DNA of 64,000 nt from Chamaecyparis obtusa (GCA_027943335.1 BSBK01001163.1:10001-74000); one strand, 5' to 3'; shown: positions 23,686-34,013, counted from the first letter of the stretch. Translations and numbers: made by a program. The notes: generated by a model not told the origin, from the sequence alone.

Positions 23686-24401
23686 TGATGAAGGGCCAAC
23701 CACTTTGATACCATTGATGAAGGGCCACACCACCCTTACCAACTCATAACCAAAAACATAACAACATGGAGACAACAAGAAGACAAAATGCTTTACAAAG
23801 CATACATTAATACTTGAAAATAATTACAACTTGAGAGATCTTACAACATGAGAGATCTTACATCCTCAAAGCTTACAATCCAAAAGCTTACAACTTAAGA
23901 GCTTCAAATTGAGATCTTCTTCCCCAATACAAGATCCTACAACTTGAGCTTTCTTATGAATGCTCCTATGCCTTCTTTATATAGGCATTTATCACCCAAG
24001 ATAATACAACACATCCAATGTGGGATAAAAGATAGATACAACTACCTTGATATAAATATTAAATACCCATCCAATTAATATTTAGCACCACCATGTGGGC
24101 CAATTGGAAAATTACATTGCTTTTGTGGCCAATAATAAAATAGAAATGTGTAACTACCTAACTACAAATATTAATTGCAAGAACTTTCTACAAATTTTTA
24201 AAATGCCACCTACACACCTCAGTAAATAAAATATTTATTTTATTTTATTTTCCACCTATGCACCTTGGTAAACAAAATAACTTTTTTCTTTTTCTCCTTT
24301 TTCTCCTTTTTTTCTTTTTTCTGTTTTCCTCTTCTCTTTTTTTTTTCCTTTTTTTTAATCATACCCCCTTTTATTTTGTGAAGCAAGATGCTCCTGCTTC
24401 A
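23686..24401 (-). repeat. 3' LTR of D (left)
   Basis: Plus strand: TGATGAAGGGCC at the start, GCTCCTGCTTCA at the end. The first 29 bases contain a primer-site remnant, CTTTGATACCA (23703-23713), and are followed by a second TGATGAAGGGCC at 23715. Minus-strand TATA box GCCTATATAAAGAAGGC at 23971-23987. A long T-rich tract (24280-24360) explains the Phe-rich open frame on the plus strand. Confidence 0.88.
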
Positions 24402-24513
24402 GAGACCCAAGGTAGGAAAAAATTTGTGGATATGGATTCACAAAATGAAGTAGCCACTGCTGATATATATATATTTTTCTTCTCTTCCAACATCTTGCTG
24501 GAACAAGTATCCG

Positions 24514-25224
24514 CTATCGATATATTTCCTTTTTCCTTTTTTTCCAACACCTAATTGGAACAAGTATCTGATGTTGACAATACTCCTTTGCAATCAACTT
24601 CATCCATTTGTAACTCTCATTCTCCTCCAAACTTGTAGAATCTAATACACTTGTAATAAACTCTGTAATGCCATACAAATCTTCTATTGCATACCAAACA
24701 TCACTTTCAAGGTCCTCACATAAACCATCATCATTATCTTTCAAATCCATCTCAAAGTTAGCATCCCATGATTCATAAAAATTTACCTCTTTCATATCTT
24801 TATCTTTGTTTTCTTCTTTCGTGTCTTCAATAAGGCATGTAACGACTTCTTTCCCTTGACCTCCAACTAAGGTGTTCCACTCTTCCTCAACTGCTACAAT
24901 CTTTATTAATAAATCATCTTCATCAACTTTAAGTTCATGAATCTTTGCATCTTCATGCTCTACCACTACTTTTGTATCGCATGCATGATACTCCAATGTA
25001 TCTTCTTTCTTTGCTACATCCAAAGAATTGTCATTATCTCTTTTCTGATGAATCACTATTCTCTTTTTCAGCTCTGCTTCTAATTCAACCACTTGCTTTT
25101 TCAAATCTAGTATTGCAACTCTTGTTTCTTCTTGATATCTCTCTTTAATTTTTTCAAGTCTATGAATTCTAAGAATCCATCCAATCACAAAAGTCATCTT
25201 CTTCTTTCTCTTCTCCATACTCAC
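24514..25224 (-). CDS. 236-residue charged ORF of D
   Basis: Open from 25224 to 24514 without stops. The first Met is followed by MEKRKKKMTF, then a short hydrophobic helix (VIGWILRI, residues 12-19) and a heptad-like stretch ERYQEETRVAILDLKKQVVE (residues 28-47) that looks like a coiled coil. The rest is acidic (DEDDLL, EEENKDKDMKE, DANFEMDLKDNDDG) and ends in a basic tail. It has no zinc knuckle, protease or RT motif and I do not recognise the family. It is the only intact ORF with a clear element context in the window. It may be a gag-like protein reduced to a helical core, or a captured host fragment; neither is shown. Confidence 0.55.
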   Translation of the reverse strand: MSMEKRKKKMTFVIGWILRIHRLEKIKERYQEETRVAILDLKKQVVELEAELKKRIVIHQKRDNDNSLDVAKKEDTLEYHACDTKVVVEHEDAKIHELKVDEDDLLIKIVAVEEEWNTLVGGQGKEVVTCLIEDTKEENKDKDMKEVNFYESWDANFEMDLKDNDDGLCEDLESDVWYAIEDLYGITEFITSVLDSTSLEENESYKWMKLIAKEYCQHQILVPIRCWKKRKKEIYR

Positions 25225-25310
25225 ATCCTCTTAAGGAAAATTTCACCCAACCTAAGGTCTTGGTGCAAACTGCCTCTCACTTGACGATCTATCTACACAC
25301 TCAAGAACTC

Positions 25311-25324
25311 CTGCTTTGATACCA
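25311..25324 (-). other. Primer binding site of D (tRNA-Met type)
   Basis: Minus-strand TGGTATCAAAGCAG, one base after the right LTR; one mismatch to TGGTATCAGAGC. It sets the element direction. Confidence 0.85.
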
Positions 25325-25325
25325 C

Positions 25326-25958
25326 TGATGAAGGGCCAACCGCTTAGATACCATTGATGAAGGGCCACACCACCCTTACCAAATCATAACCAAAAACATA
25401 ACAACATGGAGACAACAAGAAGACAAAATGCTTTACAAAGCATACATTAATACTTGAAAATAATTACAACTTGAGAGATCTTACAACATGAGAGATCTTA
25501 CATCCTCAAAGCTTACAACTTAAGAGCTTCAACTTGAGAGCTTCTTCCCCAATACAAGATCCTACAACTTGAGCTTGCTTATGAATACTCCTATGACTTC
25601 TTTATATAGGCATTTACCACCCAAGATATTACAACACAACCAATGTGGGATAAAAGATAGATACAACTACCTTGATATAAATATTAAATACCCATCCAAT
25701 TAATATTTAGCACCACCATGTGGGCCAATTAGAAAATTACATTACTTTTGTGGCCAATAATAAAATAGAAATGTGTAGCTACCTAACTAAAAATATTAAC
25801 TACAAGAACTTTCTACAAATTTTTGAAATGCCACCTACACACCTCAATAAATAAAATATTTATTTTATTTTATTTTCCACCTATGCACCTTGGTAAATGA
25901 AATAACTTTTTTCTTTTTTTTTTTTCCTTTTTTTTTTCTCCTTTTTTCTCCTGCATCA
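25326..25958 (-). repeat. 5' LTR of D (right)
   Basis: Plus strand from TGATGAAGGGCC to CTCCTGCATCA. Like the left LTR it has an internal primer-site remnant (GCTTAGATACCA, 25342-25353) followed by a second TGATGAAGGGCC at 25355. TATA box near 25595-25611. About 80 bp shorter than the left LTR because of the T-rich tract. Confidence 0.88.
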
Positions 25959-27373
25959 GGGAATCATGAAACAAATATCATTCTTATATTTCTCCACAAG
26001 TGACTGTCGAATCCTTGATCTGCTAGTTACCAAATTCTAAAATGTCTTCAAAAATAACACATCACTTTCATTAAATTTATCAATAACATGATTTATATAA
26101 ACTTTGTTTATTCTTTCCATTGTAGACTAACCATCATTCCAATCATTTCCAATTGTGTAAGGAAATCTTCTCAAAAGGTGGAAAAACATATATGTAATCA
26201 AAGATGAGAATCTAAATTGTGCATATTTAGACTTCTTAATCTTCTCCAAATTCTCAAACAATTGAATTCTCAAAATCTCACACATATCAATAGAAGCTTT
26301 GTCTACACACATCAAATAGGTAATGTGAACCATGCTAGCTGCCATGTCATCTTCTCTGGAATTAGCACAAAAATTTGTAGTCAAAATCTTACATAGATAT
26401 CTTACATCATGTTGTCTAATCTTGCTAATAACAATACCTCTACCATTATAGGATGATCTAGTGTTGTCAATGACAATCTTCCTCATGTTTTTCTCATTTA
26501 AAGGGATAGCACCAAGTTTGGATAAACCAGTGACTTCATGAATTAGGTTAGCTATGATGTCAATCACTTTGTCTTCTAACCAAAATTTCCTATTGTGAAT
26601 TCTACTTAAAATGATCTTTGTGCACTCTTCATTATCGAATTCATACTGCAAACCATATGTGACAATTTCATTATTTTTCAAATGTTCATAACCTTGCTTC
26701 AATGACATATCTTGGTTATATATATTCTAATACTCACTTGAAAAATCACTGTCATTTACTATTTCCAATTTACATCCAAGATAACTCTTTACATTTTCCA
26801 AATGCAAAACTCCATTTGGTACGGATGATAAAGAAAACTCAAGGTCTACTTCTAAAGCTTCTACTAGTTCTTTCTTCAATTTAGGTTTGTTCTTGTCTCT
26901 AATGTTGTGAATCAAAGATGTATCCATGTTTCCTTCCAATTCTTTATACTGATTCAAAGATTTGTCAAGATAAATACCTCAAATTCATGATTCTAGGGTT
27001 TGTGAAGATTCGACGCTTAAATCCTTCACAAAATCTCTACAAAACACTTCCAATCTCTACTTTTGATCTCCTTGATACTTTAATTCACTTTGACAATCAA
27101 ATAACATTGATCATAACCTTTTATGACTTCAATCATACTTAATTCTGACATCACATTCAATTCTTTTGCCACTTCTTTTCAAAAGTTATTCTTGTTAACC
27201 TGCAAAACTGAAAACTTCTTGCGATCTTGAAAAACACAATATTTTATTTTGCGCTCTTAACCACAACATTAGTACATCATAATATACCTTCTATTAATTG
27301 CGCAAGACTTAGTTTATCATAAATCTACTTCTACACTAAATCTAAGTTCCTAATCTACTGTAATTTACATAAA

Positions 27374-28678
27374 TTAAGTGCTTAAAGATAGCTCAGGTAA
27401 GGATTCATTCTTACCACTTAATAATTCACCTATTTGATTACCTTCCATGTTGATTATGCCTTCTTGATCTTTTCTTTTAACATGCTTCACTTCATCTATA
27501 TTGCTACAACAATCTTTCTGTCTGTTACTTGTATCTTCATTCCTTCTTGCATTGTTTCTAGGGTTAGGGTTCAGATGATAAGTTCCATTGTTCATTCTAA
27601 ATTTTTTTTCTATATGTCCAATCCTATTGCATATCTGACAAATAATTCCATTGTTCCCATATCTCTATCCTTGCTGATTAATCTGTGGCCTGCAATTTCT
27701 AAAAATGTGTCCAACTTTGTTGCATCTATAACACACTACTTCATTTCTTCTGTTCATGTCTTCAGTAGGTCTCTTATCTACATTTTTAGTATTCCTAAAC
27801 ATTCTATTACCATAATTATTCTCAATAACTTTAGGTCTCCTACATTCAATATCTCTATGTCCAAAACCATGACAATTATAACAATAACCATTAAGAGGTT
27901 TAAACTATTTACCTGTGCAATCTCTTTTCATATGACCAATAGTATTACAAGAAAAACATCTACCTTTGAATTCTCTTTGCATACATTTGGGTGATTCCTC
28001 TTGCTTTGATGATTTTCCTTCTTCTTTAGGTGCATCTTTAGATTTGTTGATCTCATTAGGGTTCTTCTCATCTATGCTTTCAGATGTCTTCAGATCTAGT
28101 TTCTTTCTTTCATCATTTATTCTGAATATATTAAATCCAAGTCCAATCTTATCATAGAATGGTTTCCCAAAAGAAACTTGTTCATCAATCTTCTCACTAT
28201 TTGAATATAGCCTTTCAAGTTGTTGTTTGGATTGAGTCAGTTCACCTTTCACAATCTTATTGTACTTCTCAAGTTCTGCATACTGCACATTTACTTTCTC
28301 AAATTTGGATGACACTTTTTCAAGTTTAGATTTCAGTTCTTCATTTTTAGTCTTTAGAATTTCATTCTCAGTTTTCAATTTTTCTTCATTTTTGCGATTT
28401 CCATCTTTCAAACTAAGCTTCGAACTTACTATCTTCAATTCATGCTTAAGGATCTCATTTTCTTTTTCCAAGTTTCTATCACAATCTTCAATAAGAATTT
28501 CAGATTCCTTTTTAGATCTCAGATGTTCTAATTTGTTTTTCAATTTCTCAATAAGGTTCTTTACATCATCATATTTCCTTTTTAGAGTCTTTCTTTCATT
28601 TGTAAGCATATCAATCTGCTCAAGATCTTCATCAAGATTCTTTTGTAGTTGATCCATATCCATAGAGATCTTACTCAA
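27374..28678 (-). pseudogene. C2 ORF1: coiled coil plus four CCHC zinc knuckles
   Basis: 435 codons in one frame with two TAG stops (after TGK and after NQQG). The frame is open further upstream towards the primer site, so the start is uncertain. Residues 1-190 are a long charged helix (DMDQLQKNLDEDLEQID, ENEILKHELKIVSSKL, KNEELKSKLEKVSSKFEKV), clearly coiled coil. Then come four knuckles: CFSCNTIGHMKRDC, CYNCHGFGHRDIEC, CYRCNKVGHIFRNC and CQICNRIGHIEKKF, the last lacking its final Cys. An Asn/Arg-rich tail follows. By position next to the primer site and by its knuckles it is the gag-like nucleocapsid protein, but no canonical copia gag core is seen. Four knuckles is more than the one usual for copia gag. 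Confidence 0.78.
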
Positions 28679-28720
28679 GCTGCTAGGATTTCCTTGAATG
28701 ATTCTTTTTCGAGTAACTAA

Positions 28721-28734
28721 GCTCTAATACCAAT
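28721..28734 (-). other. Primer binding site of C2 (tRNA-Met type)
   Basis: Minus-strand ATTGGTATTAGAGC directly at the LTR end; one change from ATTGGTATCAGAGC. It makes the right LTR the 5' LTR and shows tRNA use like that of C1, C3 and D. Confidence 0.9.
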
Positions 28735-29748
28735 TGTTAGAAATAGGGAATACTGAGAGGGGGGGTGAATCAGTATTCTACAAACTTTATCTTTTGCCCA
28801 ATTATGGATATAATAGATTATCTTTATACATGCATAACATAAGAAACTAAACAATATGCATAACAATAAAGAACTCATAACACATGATATGTTCTCGAGT
28901 AAACCCTGGCCAAGGGAAAACCCCAGTGGGGATGGTACCCACAAAGATCCACTAATAAAAAGTATCTTGTTAAGGATATTGACCCTATTAGGAGTCTATT
29001 ACATATGTATAGTGTATTAGTCCTGATTAAGGGACTATAGGCCTTGTTACAAGCCTCAACCCTGTTAGGAGTTGTAGATACAAAATCTAATTACAAGATG
29101 AGCCCATTGCCCAAACAAGTAATATACAATGTATAATGATTAAAAAAATGGATTAAGGTACACAACCTTATACTCCTTGCATCAATGTCTTCTTCTATGT
29201 TCTTACATTCGCATCATATCATATCATCATATTACACTTCGTATTCCATTACTTCTTGCAATTACAATTACATATATACAAGTTATTAAGGCTAATAAAT
29301 TTACATGGTCGGCTTCCATATATTTTTATCTAAGAGTAAACATCTAGGATGTCATCCCTTTATATTTTTAAGTGATTATTTTGGTAAAAAAAATAATCCC
29401 TTAACTCTTTACCAATTCTGCCTTCATATTCTGTCCTGTCAGCTTCACACTGTCTTCGGTAAAACTGCCATAACTAATTTTGTACATGCCGTACTAACTT
29501 GCACTCTAAGATGGGTCATCAGTAGCCATCATAGCATCTATGTTCAAGTGCACAAGCACTGAAATTTCTCCAGTCAATGTCACAAACCAAAACTATATCC
29601 TGGTACACTATGAAAATACTATCTCACACTTAGACAAATTTGCATTGTGATTTGCCATACTTGCTCTCTGACATGTGTGCTCTTAATGTGGATCATATGT
29701 TTCCATAATAAAAACATCTATGTACTGACTTCAGCCAAATTGCCAACA
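28735..29748 (-). repeat. 5' LTR of C2 (right)
   Basis: Plus strand from TGTTAGAAATAGGG to TTGCCAACA. Hairpin arms AATACTGA (28749-28756) and TCAGTATT (28770-28777) flank a G-run (C-rich on the element strand). Same length as the left LTR. Confidence 0.93.
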
Positions 29749-29753
29749 AATTT

Positions 29754-30570
29754 ATCAATTTGGGAACAACAGAAGAACCACAATTGATTCATGTAGCACA
29801 ATCCTTATCAGAAGAAGAAAAGAAAAAATTTACAACATTCTTAACAGAAAAGAAGATCAACTTTGCATGGAAATATTCAGATATGCTAGGGTTGGATCTT
29901 GATCTTATAATGCATCATTTATCTATAGCTCCAAACATCAAACCTGTTAAGAAAAAATTGAGAAAGATGCATCCACATGTTGCACTCTTTGTAAAAGATG
30001 AATTAGAGAAGCTACTAAAAGCCGGATTCATCTACATTATTGACCATGCTGAATGGATCTCTAATATTGTACCTATTTAAAAACCAAACAAATCTATAAG
30101 AGTATGCACAAATTTTAGAGATGTAAACAAAGCATGCCCTAGGGATGATTTTCCATTACCTAATATTGATATTATAGTGGACATGATTGCGGGCTTTGAG
30201 ATGTATTCTTTAATGGATGGTTTTTCTTAATATAATCAAATCAAAATTGCTCTGGAAGATCAAGAGAAAACTAATTTCACATGTGCATGGGGTACTTTCT
30301 ATTGGAATGTCATGCCATTTGGGCTTAAGAATGCTGGTGCTACATATCAGAGAGCTATGACATCTATTTTTCATGACATGATGCATCAAACTATGGAGGA
30401 TTATGTTGATGATACCTTAGCAAAATCTATGATAAGAGCTGAACATCTAAATGATTTAAGGAAGATACTTGATAGAATGGAAAAATTTAGTCTTAGACTA
30501 AACCCTAAGAAGTGTTCTTTTGGTGTCACTTCTGGAAAGCTTTTAGGCTGCATTGTTTCAAAGAAATGAA
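29754..30570 (+). pseudogene. Reverse transcriptase of element B
   Basis: Ty3-type RT resuming after C2. N-terminal helix block KKLRKMHPHVALFVKDEL, then RVCTNFRDVNKACPRDDFPLP (30110), a YSLMDGFS block followed by a stop where Gly is expected, the MPFGLKNAGATYQRAM block (30312) and the catalytic YVDD at 30402-30413, intact. The thumb block LNPKKCSFGV follows. Stops at 30078, 30228 and 30567 break the frame; the substrate is the element's RNA. Confidence 0.9.
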
Positions 30571-31019
30571 TTGAAGTTGATCCAGCAAAAGTTAAAGCTA
30601 TCATGGGGATGCAACCTCCTAAGAATATTATTCAAATAAAAACATTACAAGGGAGAGTTCAATCTATTAGATGCTTCATATCTCAGCTAGTAGACATATC
30701 ACATCCTTTTACAAAGACATTACATAAAGGTGTGACCTTTGCATGGAATGAGGAATGTGAAAATAATTTTAATCATATCAAGAAATATCTATCAAATCCT
30801 CCTATCTTGATGTCTCCCATTCAAGGGAAGCCCTTGATCTTATATGTCTCCACTACAGATACATCACTAGGGGCATTGCTTGCACAACATGATGAGAAAA
30901 AGAAGGAAAGAGCTATTTACTATATTAGTAGAACATTGGTAGCATATGAAAAGAACTATTCTATGATTGAAAAGGCTTGTCTAGCTATGATCTTTGCATC
31001 ATAGAAACTGAGACATTAT
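30571..31019 (+). pseudogene. RNase H of element B
   Basis: Linker VDPAKVKAIMGMQPPKNI and the connection LQGRVQSIRCFISQLVD lead into the Ty3 RNase H, with PLILYVSTTDTSLGALLAQ (30835), AIYYISRTL, YSMIEKACLAMIFAS and a stop replacing Gln at 31003, then KLRHYM. The first acidic residue of the usual DAS block reads TDTS here. Aligned by position with B2 56600-57105. Confidence 0.85.
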
Positions 31020-31862
31020 ATGTTTGCTCATACCACACATTTAGTAGCTAAGATTGATCCACTAAAGTACCTACTAAGAAAAGATTCCCTCATAGGTAGA
31101 TTAGCCAAATGGGTCATGCTCTTAAGTGAATTTGACATTGAATATGTTGAAAGAAAAGCTATTAAAGGACAAGTTATTGCTGATCAACTAGAAGATGCAC
31201 CTTTGTCTAATGACACACCAATGCAAATGAAATTTCCAGATTCCTCTATCATGAATCTTTCATCTAGAGAATGGAAATTGTTCTTTGATGGCTCCTATAC
31301 ACAGAATGGATCTGCAGTAGGCATCTTGTTTATCAATCCTCAAGGATGCTCCATTCCTAAGGCATTTAGAATCAAATTTCCTTGTACAAATAATATTGCT
31401 AAATATGAAGCTCTTTTAAATGGTATGAAAATAGAAATTGAGTGGAGAGTAACAGAATTACACATTCATGGAGACTCACAACTTGTAATCCATAAAGTCA
31501 ATGATGTGTATCAAATGAAATATGAAAAGCTCATTCCATACAAAAGAATGGTAGATGATCTAAAGAAATATTTCATATCTATCACCTTTGAGAAAATACC
31601 TAGAAAGGAGAATAAGTCTACCAATGCAATGGAAACATTATCTACTTTATTACAACAGCCTGAACATGAGCTACGCTATGAGTTCCTAGTGGAAGCACTA
31701 TCTTATCCTACATATGATTCCCTTGATACCCATATGATCTACACTATTGTAGGTCATGATTCCTCCCGCTATAAAAACCTATTCTCCTATCTCAAAGACC
31801 AAATCATTCCTAATAAATTTAACTGTCATGAAAAGAGATACCTTATCCATAATGCCTCCTAA
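31020..31862 (+). pseudogene. Second (archaeal-type) RNase H of element B
   Basis: After the tether (LRKDSLIGRLAKWVMLLSEF, EYVERKAIKGQVIADQL) comes an extra RNase H: WKLFFDGSYTQNG with the first Asp (31275), then NNIAKYEALLNGM with Glu (31390), ELHIHGDSQLVIHKV with Asp (31455), and PRKENKSTNAMETL near the end. This second RNase H between RT/RNH and integrase is the hallmark of the Tat lineage. The frame is open throughout its 280 codons. The last acidic residue (usually Asp of the N-x-x-AD block) reads Asn-Ala here, so activity is doubtful. Confidence 0.88.
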
Positions 31863-33022
31863 TATGTTATCATTGGTCATGATCTATACAAATGAGGTCT
31901 AGATGGTATGCTACTTAGATGTTTAGAATGGGAAGAGTCTCAACATGCATTAGAGGAAGTCCACGAAGGTATTTGTGGGTCACACTTGAATGGTTTAACA
32001 CTAGACCAAAAACTTATTAGGGTTGGGTATTATTGGCTAGAAATGGAGAAAGAGTCTATCAAGTTTGCTAAGAAATGTCAAAAGTGCCAAGTGCATGGAA
32101 ACTTAATTCATGCTCCAAGGAGAGATCTAATTCCCTTCACTACACAATGGCATTTTCACCAATGGGAATTTGATTTTATAGGATCCATACATCCTCATTC
32201 TTCTAATGGGAATACTCATATTATAATAGCTATAGCTTATTTCATGAAATGGGTAGAAGTAGTCCCTTTAACACAAGAAACTAGTAAGAAAATATCTATG
32301 TTCATCTTGAACTACATCATATGTCGATATGGTATTCCACATCTGATAGTCACAGATAATGGTGGAAAATTCAAGAAGAAAAACTTAGATGATCTATGTG
32401 CCAAATTCAAGATTACACAACATTGGTCATCTATCTACTATCCTCAAGGGAATGGACAAGTAGAGGCTTCTAATAAGAATCTACTAAAAATATTGCATCA
32501 CAAAGTTAATAAAACATGAAGAGACTAGCATCTCATGATCAATCTAGCTCTTTGGGCCTATAGAACAAGTATAATAACACCCACTAGGGCTACACCATTC
32601 GCTTTAGTTTATGGGTCTGAAGTGGTACTCCCTATTAAGGTTGAAATCCCATCACTAAGAATCAGAATGCATGGTCTAGTGATTGATGATGACTACAAAG
32701 TGTCTAGGTTGCAAGAACTTGAACTACTAGATGAGTGCATACAAGCAACGTATGATCATCTCAGAGTATATCAGAAAAGAATGTCTAGAGGCTACAACAA
32801 GAAATCAGACACAGAAAATTTTAGGTTGGCAATCTAGTCTTGAGAGAGAATCCTAAAAATCAATCACATCAAGAATGCAAGGGGAAGTTTGAACCCAACT
32901 GGCTGGGTCCCTTTATTATCACTACTACTTTTAGCTCTAGAGCCTATCAACTCTCAATGACTGAAGGAGAACAACTCGGAGAACCAATCAATGTTCTCCA
33001 TCTAAAGAAATTTAATGCCTAA
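31863..33022 (+). pseudogene. Integrase of element B
   Basis: Integrates element cDNA in the nucleus. The HHCC zinc domain is seen as LEEVHEGICGSHLNG...CQKCQVHG (31940-32100). Catalytic core: WEFDFIGSIH with Asp-1 (32170), IVTDNGGKF with Asp-2 (32350), and NGQVEASNK with Glu (32460). Two stops near 32517 and 32526 replace the Trp pair of a TWRDWH-type stretch. The C-terminal block TTRATPFALVYGSE-like (32580) and WLGPF (32905) complete the family layout. Ends at TAA 33020-33022. Confidence 0.88.
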
Positions 33023-34013
33023 GGTATTCAGTGTATGGTAAAATGTCCTAAAAAAATCATAAAAATCAGAAAAATTCTTGAAAAAATGAACATCTTGGTG
33101 AAAACCTAGCAATAGGCACTTTGATGATTCACAAAAAAATATAAAAATATCAAAAGTACAAAAAAATTGAAAAAATGAAAAATACAAAAAAAATGAGAAA
33201 AATGAAAAAGTGCCTTGGTGAAAACCTGGAAACAGGTGCCTTCGTAACAAAAATAGAATCTCTGCCAAGATCATGAAAACCCAGCAAACGGGTGCCACTT
33301 GTTTCAAAATTCTCCATCTATCATCGCAATCATGGTCTTTCCTAGCTTTCAATCTTGCTTTAGTTTGTACATATCTCAGTTTGCTTCTGCATTTCTATTG
33401 TCAATAAGTCAGTCTGTACATCAATCAGTTCAAGCATCTATATCCTATCAGTGCTTAACACTTGGGGGTAATCAATATCATATCTTATGGCCTCCAATGT
33501 ATCTTAGACGTGTCATATCCTATTAGAGTCCTTTGAAGCTTCATTTGAGTCACTTAGTCTTTCTCATCTCCAGAAAGGATTTTGCATCTACAACAACACA
33601 ATCAAACATCAAACTGAAAATAATCTATGCTTTTACATGCTTTTATCTCCTTGTATGCTTACTGATTTGCATTGATATTTTTGCATATTGTGTCCCTTCG
33701 ATCTCTTCGATGATGTCCTTTACAAGATTTAGAGAGTGATGACTAGGGGGCATAATCTTTTCTTTGTTTTCTCCTTGTATGTGAAAATCTAACAACTTTG
33801 AAAATTTTGGATTGAAATGGTGTCTATTTGTAAGAGCCTTTATCTTGAATTGGATGGCCATGAGCACCTCGACCATTGATCCTTGGAAAATTCAAGGAAG
33901 TTTGATCTAACTATTGTCTTTTTGAGTGAGTTCTTTCTCCTATGGTGAAATGCAATCTTACCTAAGGATGTGAATGATAAATGCTCACTATGGGTAATTC
34001 ATATTGCATTTAG
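33023..34013 (+). other. Post-integrase region of B with three hairpin repeats
   Basis: Non-coding. It holds three related copies of a TTGGTGAAAACC...GGTGCC unit at 33091-33120, 33211-33240 and 33268-33297, separated by A-rich spacers. Each can fold with a GNRA-like loop. 33300-33750 has short open frames without family features, and a purine-rich CTAGGGGGCA lies at 33747. The C3 target site TTTAG is at 34009-34013. Confidence 0.65.

Larger units (their letters stand above)
23686..25958 (-). mobile_element. Element D: small LTR element inside C2 ORF2
   Basis: 2273 bp with LTRs 23686-24401 and 25326-25958 and a 924-bp internal region. A tRNA-Met primer site at 25311-25324 puts it on the minus strand. 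Flanks are GTCAA (23681-23685) and GGGAA (25959-25963), three of five alike; the C2 reading frame joins cleanly across it. It encodes one 236-residue charged protein and no enzyme, so it is a small non-autonomous element. LTR ends and TATA box match the solo LTR in C1. Confidence 0.87.
21988..26957 (-). pseudogene. C2 ORF2, about 895 codons, split by element D
   Basis: Reads from 26957 to 25959, is cut by D, and resumes at 23685 down to 21988. Except for one shift near 23600 the frame is continuous and broken only by seven TAG codons. The first 330 residues include NRKFWLEDKVIDI, HEVTGLSKLGAIPLNE, and a block with VHITYLMCVDKASIDMCEI, which weakly recalls the putative plant transposon protein domain found in some plant retroelements. 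The middle (23150-22800) is acidic. The last 450 residues are charged and helical (SLKELTEKLQSI, DEIRSLQDEKNKKLRRFELL), likely coiled coil. No enzyme motif. The function is not recognised; a structural or nucleic-acid-packaging role is only a guess. Confidence 0.7.
20670..29748 (-). mobile_element. Element C2: two-ORF LTR element without RT or integrase
   Basis: LTRs of 1014 bp each (20670-21683 and 28735-29748) in an exact AATTT target duplication (20665-20669, 29749-29753). The minus-strand orientation is set by the primer site at 28721-28734 next to the right LTR and the polypurine tract at 21684-21698 next to the left LTR. Internal sequence carries ORF1 (coiled coil plus four zinc knuckles) and ORF2 (about 895 codons, unknown), and also element D. 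No protease, integrase, RT or RNase H motif is found. LTRs differ by about 4 percent in the first 290 bases by eye, so it is one of the younger insertions. Confidence 0.9.

Noticed and set aside
24258..24554. Phe-rich plus-strand open frame that looks like membrane segments
   Set aside because: It is the T-rich end of the D LTR read as codons; the pattern is low complexity and inside a repeat.
27434..27994. 186-codon plus-strand open frame opposite C2 ORF1
   Set aside because: It is the antisense shadow of the Asn/Arg-rich knuckle region; the minus-strand frame has clear CCHC motifs and agrees with the primer site direction.
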